From Maratus speciosus (lineage: Eukaryota > Arthropoda > Arachnida > Araneae > Salticidae): DNA of 64,000 bases. The notes beneath the pieces were generated by a model. It was given only the letters and a program-made list of their open reading frames with translations, was not told where the DNA came from and did no database searches. Within the stretch, counting starts at the first letter, position 1, and each line of letters begins with the position of its first letter. The translations under genes were made by a program, and so were the position numbers. Below, one piece after another: positions 56,630 through 64,000 of this stretch. The DNA is taken from assembly GCA_963932465.1 (NCBI GenBank), contig OZ010787.1, forward strand, positions 18,307,936 to 18,371,935. Reading direction: 5' to 3'.

Positions 56630-57370
56630 CAAAAGTATTCTTTATATTATAGCCTATGTGGGAAAAATCTTTTTGCGGTGTATTTTAATGATATAAAATA
56701 ATTTTAAACATAAAATTTATGCAACTTATTGAAGTGCACAGTTACGTGTACAGGGGAATTCAATAGTATATTTCGAAATATTATGGACTGTGAAGAAATA
56801 ATATTTGCGGTGTATTTTAATAACGTTTCTCTGTTACAACATAATGAAATTGCTATGAATTTATGAGGCGCAGCAAAACATGCTTTATGAAGGAGTTGCA
56901 CAGCATTTATCATCATTTACAGGGTCACAGAAAAGAGTTCAGTTTTATTACAGAAAAAACTGCTTGCAGCATGTGTTTTAGTTATACTTCACGATTTTAA
57001 ACAAGATGGAATACGTTACTGAGGTTTACTACAAGATGCTTACATTAGAATATGATGTGTATCACATTTTATTTCACTTACAGGGGCACATAAAAGATGT
57101 TGGATACAATACTGTATATGAAGTATTGTCTATTAGGGATGATTGTTGAAAGTGAGTTTTTAGCTATGATATATGTTTTAAACTAAATTTCTGCATACTA
57201 GATTATATATATATATATATATAGATATTCTATAGACTATGTATGGGGCTACGCAAAAGAACTAGGAAGAATTGTTGAGAATGAGAGTGAATTGATTAAT
57301 TTTATTTTCAAGTTCAACTATATTTAGAAAGATATGTTTGGAAAATACAAATATAATAATATACAAGGCT
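56630..57370. repeat. reiterated repeat X, second copy
   Basis: Shares with 31800-33192 and 58230-59420 the words TTTTTGCGGTGTATTTTAAT, TTTACAGG(G)GCACATAAAAG, AGTATTGTCTATTAGGGATG and ACGCAAAAGAACTAGGAAGA. Short frames are incidental. A TATATA run lies near 57205. Confidence 0.65.
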
Positions 57371-57384
57371 ACTCAAAGAATTGG

Positions 57385-57825
57385 ATGCATCCACGCCTAT
57401 TTCAGACACGGGAAGAAATGAGAACGCTAATTTTAAGTCTATGGCGGAGTCATTTTCAAATTTCTCGCTTTGATTTTTTTTTTTTTTTTTTTTTTTTTTT
57501 GCGTAGGATAGCTGAGGACGATTGACAACCAGGCTAGTTTTTACCTTTTCGATTTTGGTTACAGTTTTTTTTTTATATTAGGATAGTTTAAATTTCAGAA
57601 CGGATTCCAACCGGTTATGACAGTAAAAGTATTTTTCTTTTTTTAAATATCTGAAACCAAAATCGAAAAAGTAAAAACTAGCCCGGTTGTAGAGCATCCT
57701 CAGCTATCCTATGCAAAAAAATTCATTTTAAATTTTTAAAAAGGAAGCGAGATATTTGAAAATAACGCTCCCATAGACTTAACATTAGCGCTTTCATATT
57801 TTCCCCCGTTACTAGTATGGGTTCT
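57385..57825. mobile_element. foldback family A, copy 2
   Basis: Same arms as copy 1 (CGCTAATTTTAAGTCTATGG ... GGATAGCTGAGGACGAT ... AGCCCGGTTGTAGAGCATCC ... TATGGGTTCTC), with a poly-T run at 57476-57500 and a loop that contains AACGGATTCCAACCGGTT. Confidence 0.7.
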
Positions 57826-58230
57826 CATGTAACGTAAAGGTATTATTTTAACTGTTAGGAAACGGGAAAATTTATCATTAACTATAATAATGTAAAACTA
57901 AAAGTTATGAGACTATAAGGTAAAATATAGCATTTTATAAAAGTCTGTCAGCTAGCAAATTTATTTTTCAATACGTATCGTAACGGAATCCTGGTTTAAA
58001 CGGAATATTTTCAAGATTCCCCTAAAAACATCTTACAATTGTATGTGCAAAGACGGAAAAAATCCACCTAAAACGGTATTTCACACTTATTGTTTATGTT
58101 TTCTCTTTACCAGATTTATAGTGTCATGTTTTTAGCATGAGCGGGTCGAATTTTAATTACTATTAGGTCCCGCGTTTTTCTCTACACCCTCTGTATTTTC
58201 TATATGTATATCCAACACAAAACTTTTGGA
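57826..58230. repeat. post-foldback unit (mate at 61140-61510)
   Basis: TTTATCATTAACTATAATAA, GCTAGCAAATTTATTTT, AACGGAATCCTGGTTTAAAC and TAGTGTCATGTTTTTAGCAT are shared in order with 61140-61510. No coding frame. Confidence 0.65.
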
Positions 58231-59420
58231 CGGGTACTCAGATGTTTAGCACTCTCCAACATAGTTGAAAAATGTTTATGAGTTGGGCCTGACTGCTCGT
58301 CTGTCCGTACTCTAACTAGCGTACATATACTTGGATTGTGATGTAACTGAAATACGTTGTTGAAGTTTATCATGGCATACATGACATTGATAATGAAGCG
58401 TGTAATAATTTATACTTTATGACATGGACATTCAAAAGTATTCTTTTATATTATGGCCTATGTGGGAAAAATCATTTGCGGTGTATTTTAATGATGTAAA
58501 GCAATTTAAACATAAAATCTATGCACCTTATTGAAGTGCACAGGTTCGTGTACAGGGGAATTCAAAAGTACATTTCTTTATATTGTCGACTATGAAGAAA
58601 AAACGTTTTACGGTGTATTTTAATAATGTTTCTCTGTTGCAAACATAGCGAAATGGATATGAATTCATGAGGTGTACTAACATGATTGCTGAAGGGGTTG
58701 CAAAGCATTTATCATTCATTTACAGGATCACAGAAAATAATTCAGTTTTATTACAGAAAAAACTACTCGCGGCGTGTTTTAGTTCTGTTTCAACATTTTA
58801 AACAAGATGAAAGTCATATACGTTACTGAGGTGTACTACAAGATGCTTACATTAGAATATGATGTGAATCACATTTTATTTCATTTACAGGGGCACATAA
58901 AAGTTGCTGGATACAATACTGTATACGAAGTATTCTTTATTAGGGATGATTGCTAAAAGTCAGTTTTCATCTATGATATACTTTTTTAATACTAGACTAT
59001 ATATATGATTTCTATAAACCGTGTATAGGGCTACGCAAAAGAACTAGGAAGAATTGCTGAGAATGAGAGTGAATTGCTAATTTTTTTTAAATTAAATTCT
59101 ACATTTTCAAGTTCAACTATATTTAGAAAGATGTGTTTGTAAAATATAAATATAATAATATACAAGGCTATTCAAAGAATTGGATGCATGCGCGCGCCTA
59201 TGAATGATAATTTCTGGAAGTACGATTTCAGTTGTTTTAAGCATGTTTATACTGCAATAATTTTGATCTTAACATGTTGCGTGTATATAAACTTGTTCGA
59301 ATGCAAGGGCTGTACAAAATAATACAAATATACTGGCGTTAATTGGTAGAAATTGCTGAAAGTTTACTTTCATCTGCATTAATCGTTTTCTTATTATATT
59401 AAATTTTATCATTTTTTCAT
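58230..59420. repeat. reiterated repeat X, third copy
   Basis: The most complete match to 31800-33192. It begins with AACATAGTTGAAAAA(T)GTTTATGA and TCGTCTGTCCGTACTCTAAC, and ends with AGGGCTGTACAAAATAAT and GGTAGAAATTGCTGAAAG. Internal units of roughly 140-190 bases are again visible. Confidence 0.65.
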
Positions 59421-60474
59421 GCCGTTAAAACAAGCCTAAGAATATCCATTGATGACTTTGTCATTTTAATTTTTCAATAATTTGAACAATTTAAATTTAC
59501 TGAGATTTAACAAAAACTTAAAGTTAGTAAGTATTAAAGAATGTTTACTTTGAAAGTTTTGATCAACTTGTTTGAAACTTTAAAGGAATATTGTTAATAC
59601 TTATTACTTTTAATATTTGTTATTTTTAACGAAAAAGTACATCTTTAACAGCCGCAGAAAATGCGAAATTTGTCCACATCTTTCTTTAAGAGTCCACTTC
59701 AGACACGAAAAGAGATTAAAACGCTAATTTTAAGTCTATTAGGGTGTGAATTTCAAATTTCTGGCTTTATTTTAATAGATTTTTGCATTGGATAGCTGAG
59801 GACGATCAACAACCAGGCTAGTTTTTACTTTTTCGATTTTGGTTTTAGTTTTTTTTTTTTATATATATATAATATTAGGATAGTTTCGATTTCAGAACGG
59901 ATTCCAACCGGTTCCGAAAGAAAAAACTAAATATAATAATATACAAGGCTGTCCAGAGAATTGTATGCATGCACGCCTATAGATGATAATTTCTGGAAGT
60001 GCGATTTAAGTAGTTTTAAGCATTTTTATACTGGAATAAATTTTATCTTAACGTGTGACGTGTATAAAATCTTGTTGCTAATGTAAGGGCTGTACAAAAG
60101 AATGCAAATACATTTCCGTTAATTGGTAGAAATTCCTGAAAGTTGATTTTCATCTGTATTACTCATTTTCTTATTATATTAATTTTTAGCATATTTTTCA
60201 TGCCGTTAAAACATGCCTAAGAACATTCATTGATGACTTTATTATTTTAATTTTTCATAATTTGAACAATTTAAATTTACTAAGTTTTAACAAGAACTTA
60301 GAATTCGTAAGTTTTAAAGATTGTTAACTTTAAAAGTGTTGATCAATTTCTTCGAAACTTTTTTTTAAAAAATTTAATATTTATTATTTTTAATATTTTT
60401 CATTTTTATGGGGACAGTATACCTTTAAAAGTCGCAGAAAATGCGAAATTTGTCCTGTGTAACATATTTTTTTA
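59421..60474. repeat. partial family A and repeat X segments
   Basis: Holds one arm of foldback family A (59690-59905), then a partial repeat X (59930-60250: ATATACAAGGCTGTCCAGAG ... CATGCCGTTAAAACATGCC), then the flanking unit of family A (60270-60470). The order shows that the whole block was duplicated in pieces. Confidence 0.55.
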
Positions 60475-60893
60475 AGAGCCCACTTCAGACACGGGAAGAA
60501 ATGAAAATGCTAATTTTAAGTCTATGGGGGCGTTATTTTCAAATTTCTCGCTTTGATTTTAATATTTTTGAATGATTTTTTTTTCTTTTTGCATAGGATA
60601 GCTGAGGGCGATCAACAACCAGGCTAGGTTTTACTTTTTCGATTTTAGTTATAGTTTTCTTTTATTAGGATAGTTTCAATTTCAGAACAGATTCCACCAG
60701 TTCCGAAAGTATAAGTATTTTTTTTTTTAAATATCTCTAACCAAAATCGAAAAAGTCAAAAACAGCCCGGTTGTAGATCGTTCTCAGCTATCCTATGCAA
60801 AAAATTTCATTTTAAAATATTAAAAAGGATGCGACATATTTGAAAATAACGCTCCCATAGACTTAGCATTAGCGCTTACATTTTTTCCCCGTT
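60475..60893. mobile_element. foldback family A, copy 3
   Basis: Arms GCCCACTTCAGACACGGGAA ... GGATAGCTGAGGGCGATC and the inverse AGCCCGGTTGTAGATCGTTC ... TAACGCTCCCATAGACTTAG. Its right end is interrupted at 60897 by a nested MITE and continues at 61138 (TGTGTGTTCTCAAAGGTAAC). Confidence 0.7.
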
Positions 60894-60897
60894 ACTA

Positions 60898-61137
60898 CAC
60901 TGTAAAAAAAGGACTAAATTACGGAAATACTACTGGCAATTTAGACGATAGTACTATTTCCGTATTTTAACGGAACTTTTTCCCTTTAAATTACAGAAAA
61001 AATCCGTTAAATTCCAAAAAACCGGAAAATTTTGTGTAATTTACCGGGGAAATGTCCTTTAAAGTACGGAAATAGTACTGACGTCTAGATTGCCAGTCGT
61101 ATTTCCGTATTTTAGTCTTTTTTTTTTTTTTACAGTG
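60898..61137. mobile_element. MITE with CACTGTAAAAAAAGGACTAA ends
   Basis: 240 bases; the left end CACTGTAAAAAAAGGACTAA and the inverted right end (TTAGTCTTTTTT ... TACAGTG) enclose a palindromic interior with GGAAATACTACTGGCAAT and inverted GGAAATAGTACTGACG words. It sits in foldback copy 3 next to TA. The ends resemble the MITE at 36724-36923. Confidence 0.8.
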
Positions 61138-61554
61138 TTGTGTGTGTTCTCAAAGGTAACCTAAAGATATTTTTTGTAACGGGCGAAAATTTATCATTAA
61201 CTATAATAATGTTAAACTGAAAATAAGGAGACTGTATGGTAAAATATTACATTTTATAAATGTCTGCTAGCTAACAAATTTATTTTCTGATACGTAGCTG
61301 TAACGGAACCCTGGTTTAACGGAATTCTCATTATTCCCCTAAAAATACCCGGCAATTGTATCTGCAAAGACTCAAATAACCCATCTAAAAAGTTATTTCG
61401 CACCTATTGTTTATGTTTCCGTCTTACCAAGTTTTATAGTGTCATGTTCTCAGCATGAGGGGGTCGAATTTTAATTACAGCTAGGACCCGCATTTTTCAT
61501 GAACTCTGCCTTTTTTTTTTTTTTGGAGGGAAAATAAACTTTGATGTCGATATA
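61138..61554. repeat. post-foldback unit, second copy
   Basis: Mate of 57826-58230, including GTAACGGAACCCTGGTTTAA, TTTATAGTGTCATGTTCTCA and GGTCGAATTTTAATTACAG. Followed by a poly-T run at 61511-61524. Confidence 0.65.
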
Positions 61555-62290
61555 CGAGTGTGTTTCGAAAGGTTATCAGCCCGACAAAGAAAATAGAAAA
61601 ATTTTGACAATATTTAATTTTTTTAACGTAGTTCCTTACAACTTATAAAATTTAAACGAACGAGTTTCCAACTTTTTTATTATCTTCAGTATAATAAGCC
61701 TTATCTAACTTTGGAAATGAAGTGGTGGTCTCTGCTTTACCCCCATATTTTGAAGTGAATTTCCGACTACCGAGCCATTTCTTCAGGCTTGAGAAAATGA
61801 AATAATCGCTGGGAGCAAAATCCGGTGCATGTGGAAGCACTACAGAGCGTAGGTCATTGACTTTCGTAGCGAAAACTACAGGCATGTGTTAACGAATGTG
61901 TTAAAGAACACTTTTTTTGCTCAGGTATGGACGTTTTGTCGGAATAAGTACTCTTTAATTGGTCCCGTAGAAATGCATAACACTGTCAGGTGACGATTCT
62001 ACCTTTTTGCCGGTGGTCTATGGTCACCACACTTTGTGAATTCCCGAAAACCGTATCCATGGCTTTTCCAGCAGATGGAACCGTTTTCACTTTCTTTGGC
62101 GCAATTTCAGCTGCTCTTTCACATTGTTTAGATTGCTGTTTCATCGCTAGTGAATAATGGCGGTTTCATGTTTCATCCACCGTTATAAGACGTTGACGAA
62201 AATCAGCAGATTGGTTAAGTTCTCTAACTTAACTTGAAATCACCATAGTCCACATTACTAAAGACAGTGGGCCATCTGCACTACCTTCTT
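61555..62290 (-). pseudogene. mariner transposase relic
   Basis: The minus strand reads 'KQQSKQCERAAEIAPKKVKT', 'GKAMDTVFGNSQSVVTIDHR' and, in another frame, 'LPHAPDFAPSDYFIFSSLKK' followed by 'WLGSRKFTSK'. These are the second and third catalytic regions of a mariner DD34D transposase (usual core PxSPDLAPSDYxLFxxLKKxL). There are several frameshifts; the third catalytic Asp box is PDFAPSDYF. A TACGAG...TTTCGAAAGG word at 61553 may be the remains of an inverted end. Confidence 0.8.
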
Positions 62291-62486
62291 TTGAAAAAAA
62301 AAAAAAAAAAAAAAAAAACGAACAGTGAAGATGGAGAAACTCATAAAATGATAAAGAAAAGGGGGGGGGGAGTGAAGGAGACCAATTTCACGAGGTTTAA
62401 TTTGATTATGTTAATAAATGAAATGTTTTCATGAAGGAATTTTTATCAGAAAGTCCACCCAAATCAGCATTTTATTGAAAAGTATA

Positions 62487-64000
62487 TCTATACTAATATT
62501 ATAAAGAAGTAAAGTTTGTTTGTTAGAGGTAATCTCTGGAGCTACCAAACCGATTTCAAAAGTAATGGTATCAAAATGATGGTGTTAGTCCAACTTAGAA
62601 CATAGGCTATATTTTATGTCAGTGCCACTACCTCAAAGGGGATGCAGGAGCAAAAACCGTTCTAAAAATGCAATTTTTGCGTTACTGAAGGGCCTAGAAA
62701 TATGAAATTTGGAATATTAGTTACTTATAAGATATAAATGATGTCTAAGAACAGTTCTTAAACAATTCGAAATTTAAAAGGGGTGAAAATGCACAAAAAG
62801 CGTTCTAAAAAACGTTCTAAATGGTAGTTTTTACACAATCTCAGGAAATACCAAACCGATTTTTAAAATATTGGTGTCAAAATGATGGTGACAACCCTTG
62901 CTGCAAGATTGGCTATGTTTTATGTTGGTGCCACTACCCCAAAGGGGGTGCAGGAGCAAAAAACGTTCTAAAAAGCGTTCTAAATAGTAGTTTTTACACA
63001 ATCTCAGGAAATAACAAACCAATTTAAAAAATACTGGTGTCAAAATGATGGTGACAACTCTTGCTCCAAGATAGGCTATGCTTTATGTCGGTGCCTCTAC
63101 ACCAAAGGGGGTGCAGGAGCAAAAAACTTTCTAAAAATGTGATTTTTGCGTTATTGAAGGGCCTAGAAATATGAAATTTGAAATATTAGCTACTTATTAG
63201 ATACAAAGGATTTTTAAGAACAGTTCTTAAACAATTCGAAATTTGAAATTGTGAAAATGAGTGAAAAGCGTTCTAAAAAACGTTCTAAATGGGGTTTTTA
63301 CACAATCTAAGGAAATACCAAACCGATCTAAAAAATAATGGCGTCAAAATGATGGTGACAACCCTTGCTCCAACATGGGCTATGTTTTATGTCGGTGCCA
63401 CTACCCCAAAGGGGATGCAGGAGAAAAACGTTCTAAATTGCGGTTTTTGCGTTACAGAAGTGCCTAGAATCGTGAAATTTGGAATGGTAGTTAGTTATAA
63501 GATATCAATGATCTCTAAGGACATTTCCTAAAAAAAAACAAAATTTAAAAGTGGGTCAAAATGCGCAAAAAGCATTGTAAGAAACTTTCTAAATTGCGAT
63601 TTCTATGCAATCTCAGGAAGTACTGAACCGATTTCAAATATAATGGTGTACAAATGAAGGTGACAGATCTTTCTCCATGATAGGCTATATTTTATATCTG
63701 TTTCCACTACTCCAGAGGAGATGCAGGAGCAAAATGCGCGAAAAGCGTTCTAAAAACGTTCTAAATGCCGATTTTTCAGCAATATCTCAGGAAGAATCAA
63801 ACTGATTTCAAACGTAATGGTAGAAAATTGATGCTGACAGCCTCTGCTCTAACATAGACGCTATTTTATGTCGGTATCACCACGGTAAGTAGAACACTCG
63901 GTAGGGTTCACGCGCAGGTTTCGTTTCTCCCTCTGACGTCACTGGTACCCAAGTCCAGTCTTTGGGTAACGCACTTCTCGCTTTGTATAAAGCTTTCCGT
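62487..64000 (+). mobile_element. Helitron-like start, continuing past the window
   Basis: TCTATACTAATATTATAAAG followed by AAGTAAAGTTTGTTTGTT matches the usual 5' start of many arthropod Helitrons, which begin with TC and insert between A and T (here ata|TC). No Rep/helicase frame is visible, so it would be a non-autonomous copy, and the 3' end (CTRR with hairpin) is not seen before the window ends. Confidence 0.45.
62535..63860. repeat. tandem array with units of about 305 bp
   Basis: The word ACCAAACCGATTT with AATGGT(A/G)TCAAAATGATGGTG after it recurs near 62547, 62851, 63011, 63317, 63622 and 63797. Spacing is about 305 bases, except two short units of about 160 and 175 bases. Each unit includes GCCACTAC(C)(C/T)CAAAGGGG, GATGCAGGAGCAAAAA and AAGCGTTCTAAAAA. 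Frames of 68-80 codons come from the repeat. Confidence 0.85.

Overview
The window is AT-rich nuclear DNA from an arthropod. Three exons of a glycosyl hydrolase family 27 gene with animal-type intron phases, tRNA-derived SINEs, a BEL/Pao retrotransposon, and mariner, hAT and piggyBac-type elements all point that way. A chelicerate, perhaps a spider, is my guess from composition and element types; nothing in the sequence proves it. There is one 200-base assembly gap (2201-2400). Host coding sequence is sparse and most of the window is transposable elements and their relics.

The only host gene I can support lies on the minus strand. It encodes an alpha-N-acetylgalactosaminidase / alpha-galactosidase A-like lysosomal enzyme, with exons at 46172-45995, 40361-40187 and 26570-26476. 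Lengths and phases correspond to human GLA exons 2, 3 and 4. The residues that separate the two human enzymes (Ser and Ala in the SCSWPAY motif) are of the alpha-N-acetylgalactosaminidase type. The first exon and the last exons were not found. The introns are packed with mobile elements, including a BEL retrotransposon and a 4.8 kb element with minisatellite ends.

The most striking object is a 16.5 kb near-perfect palindrome at 7698-24240. It has two arms of about 8 kb, 5'-AGTAGGG ends and a likely 6-base target duplication (tacatc/tacata), which recalls Maverick/Polinton ends. It carries no recognisable polymerase, integrase or capsid gene. Each arm carries one intact 297-codon gene reading toward the centre, with a core promoter and a polyadenylation signal. 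The two predicted proteins are identical. The protein looks like a PC4-type single-strand DNA-binding fold (possibly two copies) followed by a Cys/His cluster. The arms also hold G-rich subterminal repeats, a tRNA-like box A/box B unit, A-rich and TCAATCA-type simple repeats, and a cluster of CACGTG sites near the centre.

Region by region: 1-7.7 kb has two SINEs in opposite orientation, foldback elements, a possible pogo-like relic and AT-rich DNA. 7.7-24.2 kb is the giant palindrome. 24.2-31.8 kb holds piggyBac-type MITEs flanked by TTAA, NAGA exon 4, a GGGTTCCGTAC-ended element, a foldback element and a mariner relic. 31.8-39.6 kb holds a reiterated repeat containing a full-length but broken BEL/Pao element (33193-39593), itself interrupted by a 200 bp MITE. 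40-46.2 kb holds NAGA exons 3 and 2 around the minisatellite-ended element. 46.4-54.5 kb holds SINE, hAT, foldback and Tc1 relics. 54-61.5 kb is a mosaic of repeated foldback units, hAT MITEs and reiterated repeats. 61.5-64 kb holds a mariner relic and a Helitron-like start leading into a tandem array of roughly 305 bp units that runs toward the window edge.
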